In this document: positions 50,255 through 58,902 of the stretch, one piece after another | How positions within the stretch are numbered: position 1 is the first letter of the stretch | Layout: each line of letters starts with the position of its first letter | Source of the DNA: Alicyclobacillaceae bacterium I2511 | GTDB lineage: Bacteria; Bacillota; Bacilli; Alicyclobacillales; Alicyclobacillaceae | Direction of reading: 5' to 3' | Assembly: GCA_003584005.1 (NCBI GenBank) | Contig: QXHL01000002.1 | Coordinates: forward strand, 1 to 64,000 | DNA: 64,000 bases | Position numbers and translations under genes: made by a program | Notes under the pieces: generated by a model | What the model saw: the letters and a program-made list of their open reading frames with translations, nothing else | What the model was told of the DNA's origin: nothing | Databases searched by the model: none

Positions 50255-50482
50255 TCAGATTCTCAACTCGCCGAGCCGCACTAATTCGATGACAGCCTGG
50301 GATCGACCTTTGACATTAAGCTTTTTCATTACATTTGAGATGTGGTTACGAACGGTTTTCTCACTGACAAACAACTGGGCTGCAATCTCCTTGGTTGTTT
50401 TATCCTGTACAAGGAGTTCAAATACTTCTTTTTCTCGGTGAGTCAAGATGGATTTGTTCCGCAATAGGTTCCCGGTAGACAT
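50255..50482 (-). CDS. gerE: GerE, late mother-cell transcription regulator
   Basis: A 75-residue LuxR-type helix-turn-helix without receiver domain: LTHREKEVFELLVQDKTTKE then IAAQLFVSEKTVRNHISNVM. Length and sequence match GerE, which switches late sporulation coat genes transcribed by SigK. The ATG at 50482 follows AAGGAGGG. A SigK-like promoter lies about 50 bases upstream. The neighbours mtnN and murI fit the gerE region of B. subtilis. Confidence 0.93.
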   Translation of the reverse strand: MSTGNLLRNKSILTHREKEVFELLVQDKTTKEIAAQLFVSEKTVRNHISNVMKKLNVKGRSQAVIELVRLGELRI

Positions 50483-50532
50483 TCTTTATCCCTCCTTGTC
50501 GATCGGCCTACAAGAATGGGATACAGTCAGGG

Positions 50533-50558
50533 TATAGTATGTCAGTCCGTTAGCCCGT
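50533..50558 (-). promoter_or_regulatory. SigK-type promoter of gerE
   Basis: CATACTATA (50533-50541) matches the SigK -10 CATAnnnTA, and AC (50557-50558) lies 15 bases upstream, near the usual 16-17. gerE is SigK-dependent in B. subtilis. Confidence 0.5.
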
Positions 50559-50586
50559 GTGCCCCTTCATTAAAACATAGGCCAGC

Positions 50587-51276
50587 TCAGTCAGGAGTGG
50601 AAATCGTTTGTAAAACCAAATTTGAGGAATTCTCTGCAGCCTCTTTCAAGAATTCAGTGAATGACCTTTGCGACTCTTGTCCTGCAATGTCCGACAGTGC
50701 CCGAATGGCGAGAAATTTGGTACCAAAGTGGTGGCACACCTGCGCAATCGCCGCACCCTCCATTTCAACAGCTACGGCCTGTGGCCAATGTTCTTGCAAA
50801 TATGCAATCTTTACTGGATCATCCATGAATTGATCTCCAGACAGTAGCAGACCTTGGTGGACACTTGGGGTCATTTTTTGAGCTGCGTCCAATGCCTGTG
50901 CAAACAAAAAGTTGTCCACATGATAGCTCACAGGTTCGCCAGGAACTTGTCCCAATTGGTACCCAAAGGTAGTAACATTCACATCGTGATACTGAATTGT
51001 GGTGGCGAGAACAATATCTCCCACTTTAAATTTAGATTGCAAGCCGCCCGCAGAACCTGTGTTGATAACCACATCCGGTGCGTAAACCTGATGTAATAGG
51101 GTGGTGGCTAAGGCTGCGTTAACCTTACCAATCCCCGATTGCAGCAAAATCACTTCAGAGTTAGCAAATTGTCCACGAAAAAAAGAAACGCCTGCGATGG
51201 CAGGTTGTTCGACTGCACATATGTGGTCTCGTAAAAGATCCATTTCTTCTTTCATCGCTGCCACCACGGCAAACAC
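50587..51276 (-). CDS. mtnN: 5'-methylthioadenosine / S-adenosylhomocysteine nucleosidase
   Basis: A 229-residue enzyme from GTG at 51276, after AAAGGGTGG; the frame reaches 51387 without homology. It splits MTA and SAH to adenine and a thio-ribose. Signatures: AAMKEEMDLL, GIGKVNAALATTLL, NTGSAGGLQSKFKVGDIV, VEMEGAAIAQVC and ALSDIAGQES with the catalytic Asp. Lies between sdhB and gerE. Confidence 0.94.
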   Translation of the reverse strand: MFAVVAAMKEEMDLLRDHICAVEQPAIAGVSFFRGQFANSEVILLQSGIGKVNAALATTLLHQVYAPDVVINTGSAGGLQSKFKVGDIVLATTIQYHDVNVTTFGYQLGQVPGEPVSYHVDNFLFAQALDAAQKMTPSVHQGLLLSGDQFMDDPVKIAYLQEHWPQAVAVEMEGAAIAQVCHHFGTKFLAIRALSDIAGQESQRSFTEFLKEAAENSSNLVLQTISTPD

Positions 51277-51461
51277 AGTATTATCCACCCTTTCGATAAC
51301 GCACCCATCCGCAAAGTCCTGCCGATTCAAATGGCGGTGAGGACAGGTTTCCCGGGCCTCACCGCCAAACTCTTGCAACAGCAACAATTCTAAATCTCAT
51401 TGCAGCAGGCACATGACTCTAATCAAAAATTTTACACCAAATTCATACAGTTCTCGCTTGG

Positions 51462-52268
51462 CTACCTCTTCAACCAGGCACCCATCGCGTGGTAAGTAAC
51501 TTGGCGATTCATTGCTGCAATAGAAGTGGTCAAGGGAATTCCCTTCGGGCACACCTCTACACAATTTTGAGCATTCCCACATTCATGAATACCGCCTTCG
51601 CCCATAAGTGCGTCGAGACGGTCTTCTCGATTCATCTTTCCAGTAGGATGTTCATTGAACAAACGAGCCTGTGAGAGCGCAAAGGGTCCAATAAACGAAG
51701 TTCTATCATTCACATTTGGACATGCCTCGACACAAGCACCGCACGTAAAACACCGCGACAGCTCATATGCCCATTGGCGATCCTTTTCCGCCATTCGCGG
51801 ACCTGAACCCAGGTTATAGGTGCCATCAATAGGAATCCAAGCTTTGACCCGCTTCAAGGCTTCAAACATCCGACCTCTATCTACCATTAGATCCCTAATA
51901 ACGGGAAACGTCCGCATAGGCTTAATTTCAATCGGTTGTTCTAACTTGTCCACCAACGCCGTGCAAGCTTGGCGTGGTTTGCCATTAATATTCATGGTAC
52001 AAATTCCACAAACCTCTTCTAAACAGTTCATTTCCCAAATTACTGGTGTCACAGGTCTCCCATTTTCATCTACAGGGTTGGACCGAATTTCCATTAAGCA
52101 GCTAATAACATTCATCCCAGGTGTGTAGGGAATCGCAAAATCCTGCATGTAGGCTGCCGTCTCCGGTCCGTCTTGACGCTGAATTTTCAGGTGCACAAAC
52201 TTTTGCTGGCCATTACTTTCAGTTTGCCCAGTAGTCGATTGTCCCTGCTGTGTTGCGACTTCTGTCAT
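51462..52268 (-). CDS. sdhB: Succinate dehydrogenase iron-sulfur subunit
   Basis: A 268-residue protein with three clusters: [2Fe-2S] (CLEEVCGICTMNINGKPRQAC), [4Fe-4S] (CFTCGACVEACP) and [3Fe-4S] (CGNAQNCVEVCP). It passes electrons from SdhA flavin to the haem subunit. Its start overlaps the sdhA stop by four bases. Confidence 0.97.
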   Translation of the reverse strand: MTEVATQQGQSTTGQTESNGQQKFVHLKIQRQDGPETAAYMQDFAIPYTPGMNVISCLMEIRSNPVDENGRPVTPVIWEMNCLEEVCGICTMNINGKPRQACTALVDKLEQPIEIKPMRTFPVIRDLMVDRGRMFEALKRVKAWIPIDGTYNLGSGPRMAEKDRQWAYELSRCFTCGACVEACPNVNDRTSFIGPFALSQARLFNEHPTGKMNREDRLDALMGEGGIHECGNAQNCVEVCPKGIPLTTSIAAMNRQVTYHAMGAWLKR

Positions 52269-54025
52269 TGCTCAGTCGCCTCCTTCGCCACAGCGTAGTT
52301 CCGCGTACGCGGAGGAATCAAAGAAACGTCAACATCCTCATATTCAATCTTCGGTCCGTTTGGAGTCCAGGAAGCTTTGGTGGTTTTTAAGAAATGTTCA
52401 TCATCCCGTTCCGGAAAGTCAGGTTTATAGTGCGTTCCCCGACTCTCATTGCGTAGGAAAGCTCCCCTCGCAATAGCCTGCGCCATCTGCAACATATTCC
52501 ACAGATGCCTGGTAAACTGAGCAGTTTGATTTTCAATACGGGACTTATCAGAAACGCCAATGCGCTGGTACCTTTCCATCAATTCCGCAATCTTTTCTTC
52601 CGTTTTCAAAATTCTATCGTTATAGCGCACAACGGTAACATTGTCTGTCATTGTCTGGCCCAATTCCCGATGAATCTCATAAGGATTCTCCGGTCCATCC
52701 ATTTTCAATATTCGCTCAAAGTTCTCTTCTTCTTCACGACGTTTATTATCATACAAAGAATCTGGCAGACTGTCCACAGATTTACGCAATCCGCGAATGT
52801 ACTTGACAGCATTTGGACCTGCAATCATGCCCCCATAAATGCAGGAAAGCAAAGAATTAGCACCTAGTCGATTGGCTCCATGATACTGGTACTCTACTTC
52901 ACCTGCCGCAAAGAGACCTGGAATATTTGTCTGTTGATTAATATCCACCCATATTCCACCCATGCTGTAATGCATGGCTGGAAAAATCCGCATGGGAACT
53001 TTTCTCGGATCATCTCCCACGAACTTCTCATAAATTTCTAGAATAGCTCCTAACTTAACGTTCAATTCCTCAGCAGGAATGTGTGAGACATCCAGATACA
53101 CTTGATTTTTCCCATCAACACCCAAGCCTAAATCTACGCAAATATGAAAAATAGCTCGTGTAGCCACATCCCTCGGAACAAGGTTCCCATATTCAGGGTA
53201 CATTTCCTCCAGGAAGTACCACGGTTTACCATCCTTGTAGGTCCACATTCGGCCGCCCTCGCCGCGTGCAGATTCTGACATTAAGCGAAGTTTATCATTC
53301 CCCGGAATTGCTGTTGGGTGAACCTGAATCATTTCCGGGTTGGCATAATATACTCCCTGTTGATATACGGACGATGCCGCAGAGCCTGTGTTAATCATTG
53401 AATTTGTACTCTTTCCGAATATCATGCCCAACCCGCCGGTGCAGAGAACCACCGCATCTGCACGGAAACTTTGAATTTCCATGTTCCGCAGGTCCTGCGC
53501 AGTAATACCACGGCATACACCCGCATCATCCAAAACCATACTGAGAAAGTCCCAACCCTCAAACTTCCGAACCAGACCTGCCACTTCAAATCGGCGTACT
53601 TGTTCGTCCAAAGCATATAACAACTGTTGCCCCGTGGAAGCACCCGCGAATGCTGTTCTATGGTGCTTTGTGCCTCCAAATCTGCGAAAGTCCAAAAGGC
53701 CTTCCGGTGTACGATTAAACATGACACCCATGCGATCCATGAGGTGGATAATTCCTGGTGCAGCCTCGCACATCCCTAAAATTTGCCTCTGATTAGCGAG
53801 AAAATCCCCACCGTATACCGTGTCATCAAAGTGTTCCCAAGGAGAGTCTCCCTCACCCTTGGTATTGACAGCCCCATTAATTCCACCCTGCGCACAGACG
53901 GAATGAGAACGCTTAACAGGGACAAGTGAAAACAGATCTACCGGCACACCGGCTTCCGCAATCTTAATGGTTGTCATCAAGCCGGCCAATCCACCGCCGA
54001 CCACAATGATGCGCTGGTTACTCAC
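52265..54025 (-). CDS. sdhA: Succinate dehydrogenase flavoprotein subunit
   Basis: A 586-residue subunit from GTG at 54025, after GAGGAGGGG. The FAD fold has VVGGGLAGLMT; the covalent flavin His is in KRSHSVCAQGGINGA; the active-site segments HPTAIPGNDKL and RGEGGRMW are intact. It oxidises succinate to fumarate at the inner membrane face. Length equals that of the B. subtilis enzyme. Second gene of sdhCAB. Confidence 0.97.
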   Translation of the reverse strand: MSNQRIIVVGGGLAGLMTTIKIAEAGVPVDLFSLVPVKRSHSVCAQGGINGAVNTKGEGDSPWEHFDDTVYGGDFLANQRQILGMCEAAPGIIHLMDRMGVMFNRTPEGLLDFRRFGGTKHHRTAFAGASTGQQLLYALDEQVRRFEVAGLVRKFEGWDFLSMVLDDAGVCRGITAQDLRNMEIQSFRADAVVLCTGGLGMIFGKSTNSMINTGSAASSVYQQGVYYANPEMIQVHPTAIPGNDKLRLMSESARGEGGRMWTYKDGKPWYFLEEMYPEYGNLVPRDVATRAIFHICVDLGLGVDGKNQVYLDVSHIPAEELNVKLGAILEIYEKFVGDDPRKVPMRIFPAMHYSMGGIWVDINQQTNIPGLFAAGEVEYQYHGANRLGANSLLSCIYGGMIAGPNAVKYIRGLRKSVDSLPDSLYDNKRREEEENFERILKMDGPENPYEIHRELGQTMTDNVTVVRYNDRILKTEEKIAELMERYQRIGVSDKSRIENQTAQFTRHLWNMLQMAQAIARGAFLRNESRGTHYKPDFPERDDEHFLKTTKASWTPNGPKIEYEDVDVSLIPPRTRNYAVAKEATEQ

Positions 54026-54038
54026 CTGCGGCCCCTCC

Positions 54039-54659
54039 TCAACTTGCTGCGTGTGTAAATGCAATCAGGGCATCCACACCGACCCCAGCCAACACAATAA
54101 ACAGAATCATCGTCACATAAGACATTACCCGTTGTGCCCGTTGGCCAACTGTAATACCCCAGTGAATAGAAAAAGACCACAGTCCGTTGGAAAAGTGGAA
54201 TGTGGCTGCCACCGTACCAATAATCATAAACCAAAAGTAAGCAGGATTGCTAACGAGTTGATGCACCATTTCAAACGTTGGTGCTTTTCCAGAAAAACGT
54301 GTTGTCCAGAGATGGAAAACAATAAAAACAAAAGTAATGATGCCCGTGATGCGCTGAAGAATAAACATCACGTTGCGCCACCAGTGAAACTGACCAGAAT
54401 TGTACCCCGATGTGAATGCCACGTACAGTCCGTACACTCCATGATAAATCAGCGGCACAAAAATGAAGAAAAACTCGATGAAGTGCAGAAAGGGAATGCC
54501 CTCAATTGTGGCTGCGGCACTGTTAAACGCTGCGGCTCCATTCGTCGCCATGGAGTTGGTAAACAGGTGTTCCAGTAAGAACAGTCCTACCGGGATAACG
54601 CCAGCCAACGTGTGCAGCCTGCGCAGAAGATATTGAGAGTGACCGTCTGCCTGTACCAC
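54039..54659 (-). CDS. sdhC: Succinate dehydrogenase cytochrome b558 subunit
   Basis: A 206-residue membrane anchor with five spans, from GTG at 54659, seven bases after AAAGGAGG. Several His at helix ends (LLRRLHTLAG, LFLLEHLF, TFHFSNG, FSIHWG) would hold the two haems b of the menaquinone-type complex. No separate sdhD is needed in this class. First gene of sdhCAB; sdhA follows 13 bases later. Confidence 0.93.
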   Translation of the reverse strand: MVQADGHSQYLLRRLHTLAGVIPVGLFLLEHLFTNSMATNGAAAFNSAAATIEGIPFLHFIEFFFIFVPLIYHGVYGLYVAFTSGYNSGQFHWWRNVMFILQRITGIITFVFIVFHLWTTRFSGKAPTFEMVHQLVSNPAYFWFMIIGTVAATFHFSNGLWSFSIHWGITVGQRAQRVMSYVTMILFIVLAGVGVDALIAFTHAAS

Positions 54660-54833
54660 GCAAATGCCTCCTTTCGCCCACCTATGCGGATGCCCCCGGG
54701 CGTATGTAATGGCAGCCAAATTCTCTGCCTGATTCATGGGCATCCGAGGTCCACAATTGATTGTACTGGTTAAGACATGTAGCGTCAAGAAATGTTACGG
54801 GAGAACACAGCTTTGTCAGTAGATTACTTTAGT

Positions 54834-56606
54834 TCATTTTTGTTGTAAATGAGTCACAATGGCGCGAGCCAAAGACTCCCCAATTCCTGCCTTTGCAAAC
54901 TGTTCCAAGGAGGCAGTTTGTATGGCTGTTAGAGATCCAAAGTGCTGTAAAAGCCGCTTTCTACGGGCGGGTCCTATGCCAGGCACCTCCTCTAATCGTG
55001 ACACCAGGGAATTCCGAGCGCGTACTTGACGATGAAAGGTGATGGCGAAGCGATGCACCTCATCCTGGATACGTTCCAGCAAATAGAAGGCTGGCGAATG
55101 ACGCTCTATTCGGACAGGTTCCGGCTCGTCGCGATAGAACAAGTGACTTGTTTTATGATGAATGTCTTTTGCTAACCCACATATAGGCATATCGAGGTCC
55201 AACTCATTTTCCAATACGTCCATTACAGCAGCAATGTGAGCCCTCCCCCCATCAATGACAATTAAATCTGGCAACTGTCCCTTTTCACGCAATATGCGGG
55301 CATAACGTCGTCGGACCACCTCGCGCATAGAAGCATAATCATTCGCCCCCTGCACCGTTCGAATCTTGTATTTTCGGTACTGTTCCTTCGCGGGTTTTCC
55401 ATCGACAAATACAGCCAAAGCAGCCACCGGATCCGTCCCTTGAATATTTGAGTTATCAAACATTTCAATCCGATGTGGTGCTGAAATTCCTAAAATTTCA
55501 CCCAAATCTAAAACAGCGCCCAGTGTGCGATCCATGTGCTGATCCATCAAAAGAAGACGTTCTGTCAAAGCTATTCGGGCATTTTCAGTGGCCAGTTCAA
55601 CTAATTGTCGCTTCGGTCCCCGTTGCGGATGCAGGCACTTGGCGGACAGCCACTGCGATAGCGCATCGCTGACCACGCCTTGAGGCAATAGTACTTCTTT
55701 CGGCACAAGTCCCTGTCCATAGTAAAACTGTTCTACATAGGATATAAAATCCTCTGCAGGATCTCCGAAGTGTTGCATAATGTCGACAGACCGCTCAATG
55801 ACCTTACCCACTCGAACATAAAATACCTGAACACACAATAGGCCCCTATCCACTTGATAGCCAAACACATCCCTATCCACGAGATCCAGATTGGTGACTT
55901 TTTGACTCTCCATTAATTGCCCAATATGGCGAATTAAATCTCGAAGTTCCTTGGCTCGTTCAAAATTCAATTGCTGTGCCTCGTCCTGCATTTGTTGTTG
56001 CAGTCGGAGCACGATTTCCTTATGACCACCATTCAGAAAATCCGTGATTTCCTTGGCTATAGCTTCATATTTTTCAGGTTCTACGACAAATTCACAAGGG
56101 GCCATGCACTGTCCAATATGATAATATAAGCAGGCTTGTTTTTTTAATTTTCGACACTTTCGCAAAGGATACAATCGTTCCAACAAACGTTTCGTATCGG
56201 TGGCCGCAGTGGCGTTGGGATAAGGGCCAAAATATTTAGCCTTATCCTTATGTACCTTGCGCACAATTTCCAAACGAGGGTGTTGCTCCTGCGTTAATTT
56301 GATATAGGGATAGGCCTTATCGTCTCGGAGCATAATGTTGTAAGTTGGGGTGTATTGCTTAATTAGGTTGCACTCCAACAGTAAAGCCTCGACCACGGTA
56401 TCTGTGACAATGTACTCGAAGTCTGCGATGTGGCTTACTAATGTTTGGGTTTTTTTATCATGAGATCCGGTAAAATAAGACCGTACACGGTTGCGCAATG
56501 TCTTTGCTTTGCCGACGTAAATCACACTGCCCCGGCTGTCCTTCATCAGGTACACCCCTGGATGCGTTGGTAGCAGCCCCAATTTGCTACGTATCAGGTC
56601 GTTCAT
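54834..56606 (-). CDS. uvrC: Excinuclease ABC subunit C
   Basis: A 590-residue nuclease from ATG at 56606, after AAGGAGCG. The N-terminal GIY-YIG domain (PGVYLMKDSRGSVIYVGKAK) cuts 3' of the lesion, a UVR motif follows at about 200-235, the C-terminal RNase H-like domain (MFDNSNIQGTDPVAA, LIVIDGGRAH) cuts 5', and a helix-hairpin-helix pair ends it (EEVPGIGPARRKRLLQHFG). It lies upstream of sdhC as in B. subtilis. Confidence 0.97.
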   Translation of the reverse strand: MNDLIRSKLGLLPTHPGVYLMKDSRGSVIYVGKAKTLRNRVRSYFTGSHDKKTQTLVSHIADFEYIVTDTVVEALLLECNLIKQYTPTYNIMLRDDKAYPYIKLTQEQHPRLEIVRKVHKDKAKYFGPYPNATAATDTKRLLERLYPLRKCRKLKKQACLYYHIGQCMAPCEFVVEPEKYEAIAKEITDFLNGGHKEIVLRLQQQMQDEAQQLNFERAKELRDLIRHIGQLMESQKVTNLDLVDRDVFGYQVDRGLLCVQVFYVRVGKVIERSVDIMQHFGDPAEDFISYVEQFYYGQGLVPKEVLLPQGVVSDALSQWLSAKCLHPQRGPKRQLVELATENARIALTERLLLMDQHMDRTLGAVLDLGEILGISAPHRIEMFDNSNIQGTDPVAALAVFVDGKPAKEQYRKYKIRTVQGANDYASMREVVRRRYARILREKGQLPDLIVIDGGRAHIAAVMDVLENELDLDMPICGLAKDIHHKTSHLFYRDEPEPVRIERHSPAFYLLERIQDEVHRFAITFHRQVRARNSLVSRLEEVPGIGPARRKRLLQHFGSLTAIQTASLEQFAKAGIGESLARAIVTHLQQK

Positions 56607-56644
56607 CTTATGACGACGCTCCTTGACAGGAATGTTAGTGTCTC

Positions 56645-58417
56645 TTAGCTGGGTTCTGCTACCACGAGTTGGGGCACTCCCTGTGTCACTTGAATCCACA
56701 CAAGTCGGTCCTCGGAAACGGTAAAGTCACTCACAGTGCCATTCAGCGTATAGGCAGCACTTTGATCCAATCCTGCTGGGCTTGATACCTGCCCCATTAA
56801 AACCTGCCACTGTCGCTTGTCCCCGTTGGCTGGAGTTGTTTCCACCCACCACAATCGACCGCTGATACCTCGCAGTGCCCAGTGGGGTTGCCCATCCAGC
56901 GGTGGACCCGTGAGCTTAGTCAGTTGCCCATCCCAACTCAAAGAGTACCAGGTGGCTTTATCAGAAACACCTGGAGTTTGACCCACAATACCTTGAAATA
57001 TCAGTTCTCCACTGCGTACCTCAGCGTCTGCCATCAGCCCAAAGGGTGCTGGAATTTGTACAGGCTTACCCAGCGCTTGTAAAGGGAGTTTGCCACGCAA
57101 GGTGTAGACACTAATGGGTAACCCCGATACCCCCGTATTCGATGTTGAGGTGTGGAACCCGTACTGTTCTACCAGGCGTCCACTCCCCACTGCAAGGGTC
57201 AACAAGTCCCTCCCCTTACTGAGTTCTAGCGACTGGACCAATCCGGCATGCTGTGTGGGCAAATACATTAAATAGACCTGCGTCACAGGCAATTCTTGAG
57301 GTGTTCCCGGTTGCCACCTAACCCATGTGACCATCCAGTCCCCAGTAATGCCCACTTGCCAATCTCCAACCGTCCAATCACTGTTTTCTGCAGTCGTTTT
57401 AGGATTGGTCAGCGGGGGAACCATGTCCATTTTACCCGCAGAAGTTTCATAACTTTCCAATGATTTACCCGAGGCACTATAAGGACATAAAGATAATTCA
57501 ATGGAAGGCCAAGAACTAGTGGGTAAATGCAACTTGGCCAAATAAATTCCGTTGTCAGCGGCGGCAATATGATTTAGGGGAATCGCGTCCGCTGTATTGC
57601 TGAGTCGAAACTGTGCAATGATGTTCACAGGCAAATTTCGTAAGGTCTGTGGTAATCCCTTCACAGCCTCATTTGCTGTCGTTCCTATCGTAATGCCTTT
57701 TTGTTCCTGATGCCATCCGTCAATGCCATACCCTGTTAGCCCTGCACCCAAGGCAATCAATGCCGCAAAGACAAAACGCACTCCGTTAGATCCCATCTGC
57801 CTTTTTTCCGCCGCCACCATCGCTGCGGCCGCAGTCACCAACTGACGAATGCGGTTTTGCACCGCTTGCCCCACATAAATATGGACGGCTTCTCGCATCA
57901 ATGCCTCTTTGTGTGCATCTAGAACCCCCGCAATGGTGGACCAGGACTCATTTCCCTTATCAATCCATCCCAAGGCCTCCGCGCTTTCCCCTAATCGGCG
58001 ATGTATCCAACGATCTGGCAGCAACAAAATGCGCGTCATTTCTAACGTACTACACCCACAGATTGAATACAGCAGTAACGGGGCTTTCAACTCAATCTGT
58101 AAGGCGCTGACATCCACCAAACGGACACCATTGCAGGTTTTCTGTGCGAATACATCTTTCCCCAATTTCTCTGCATGCTGCCCATCCCAGCCCCGATACA
58201 TCCGTAGAATCGCTGCAAACAGCGCATTGCGGGCGCCACTATACCTGTGTTGGTCTGTGGCAAGGCGCCGATAAGTGTCCACACACGTGGAATAGACCAA
58301 GTCCTGCGCTAAGGACAACTCCCCGGTTAATCCGTAGGCAAATCGCAGTCCATCCACACCATACTGTTCCCAAATTTTTTGCACTTGTTGCTGTTGCTCA
58401 GACCAGGACTTTCCCAC
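56645..58417 (-). CDS. ECF-sigma-like / transmembrane / extracytoplasmic fusion protein
   Basis: A protein of about 590 residues. Residues 20-78 resemble sigma region 2 (GLRFAYGLTGELSLAQDLVY, TYRRL, ILRMYRGW). Residues 107-150 resemble region 4 (LLLYSICGCSTLEMTRILLL, IHRRLGESAEALG), though degenerate. A helical linker follows, then one membrane helix at about 213-233 (VRFVFAALIALGAGLTGYGI). The remaining 350 residues would lie outside the cell, with repeated Trp-rich strands (WLVG-like GDWQVGITGDWMV, YSLSWDGQLTKLTG, RLWWVET) suggesting a beta-propeller-like sensor. GTG at 58417 after GAGGTGAGG is the likely start; 58426 is possible. I know no named family with this architecture, and function is inferred only. 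Confidence 0.75.
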   Translation of the reverse strand: MGKSWSEQQQQVQKIWEQYGVDGLRFAYGLTGELSLAQDLVYSTCVDTYRRLATDQHRYSGARNALFAAILRMYRGWDGQHAEKLGKDVFAQKTCNGVRLVDVSALQIELKAPLLLYSICGCSTLEMTRILLLPDRWIHRRLGESAEALGWIDKGNESWSTIAGVLDAHKEALMREAVHIYVGQAVQNRIRQLVTAAAAMVAAEKRQMGSNGVRFVFAALIALGAGLTGYGIDGWHQEQKGITIGTTANEAVKGLPQTLRNLPVNIIAQFRLSNTADAIPLNHIAAADNGIYLAKLHLPTSSWPSIELSLCPYSASGKSLESYETSAGKMDMVPPLTNPKTTAENSDWTVGDWQVGITGDWMVTWVRWQPGTPQELPVTQVYLMYLPTQHAGLVQSLELSKGRDLLTLAVGSGRLVEQYGFHTSTSNTGVSGLPISVYTLRGKLPLQALGKPVQIPAPFGLMADAEVRSGELIFQGIVGQTPGVSDKATWYSLSWDGQLTKLTGPPLDGQPHWALRGISGRLWWVETTPANGDKRQWQVLMGQVSSPAGLDQSAAYTLNGTVSDFTVSEDRLVWIQVTQGVPQLVVAEPS

Positions 58418-58500
58418 GAACCTCACCTCACCAATGACTAAAGGTTACGACCCGTCGTCCATCTGTGCAACTGTCCAATGCACAAAAAGAAAATTAAGCG

Positions 58501-58539
58501 AAATAAAAGCAGAGCGACCTCTGCGAAAGCCGCTCTGCT
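58501..58539 (-). terminator. Terminator of the tRNA trio
   Basis: AGCAGAGCG...CGCTCTGCT followed by TTTATTTCGC on the minus strand, five bases after tRNA-Lys. Confidence 0.88.
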
Positions 58540-58543
58540 AGCT

Positions 58544-58619
58544 TGGTGGGCCATGAAGGAATCGAACCTTCAACCTGCCGATTAAGAGTCGGATGCTCTG
58601 CCAATTGAGCTAATGACCC
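58544..58619 (-). tRNA. tRNA-Lys (anticodon CUU)
   Basis: A 76-base cloverleaf with encoded CCA. Acceptor GGGTCAT/ATGGCCC with one G-U pair, anticodon loop CTCTTAA with CTT, T-loop TTCGATT. The pair 27-43 is T-C, a mismatch. It reads AAG only. Confidence 0.93.
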
Positions 58620-58625
58620 ATATAG

Positions 58626-58697
58626 TGACCCTACGGGGATTCGAACCCCGATTACCGCCGTGAGAGGGCGACGTCCTAACCATTAGACGATAGGGCC
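58626..58697 (-). tRNA. tRNA-Glu (anticodon CUC)
   Basis: A 72-base cloverleaf, acceptor GGCCCTA/TAGGGTC, anticodon loop CTCTCAC with CTC, T-loop TTCGAAT. The 3' end continues ACTA, so CCA is not encoded. It reads GAG only. Confidence 0.92.
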
Positions 58698-58699
58698 TT

Positions 58700-58773
58700 T
58701 GGCTGCCGGACTAGGACTCGAACCTAGACTAACTGATTCAGAGTCAGTCGTGCTACCATTACACCATCCGGCA
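58700..58773 (-). tRNA. tRNA-Gln (anticodon CUG)
   Basis: A 74-base cloverleaf with encoded CCA. Acceptor TGCCGGA/TCCGGCA, anticodon loop CTCTGAA with CTG, T-loop TTCGAGT. The T1-A72 pair is typical of glutamine tRNAs. It reads CAG only. Confidence 0.94.
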
Positions 58774-58902
58774 TTGCCCGCCGACAATTGAAGAGTATAC
58801 AGGGATTTATTTTGCTTGTCAACGCGCCTATAGGCCGCCCTCCGATAACATGCCCCCCCATGGTTTACAGACACCCCCCACAACACTAGATAAGAATTTT
58901 GC

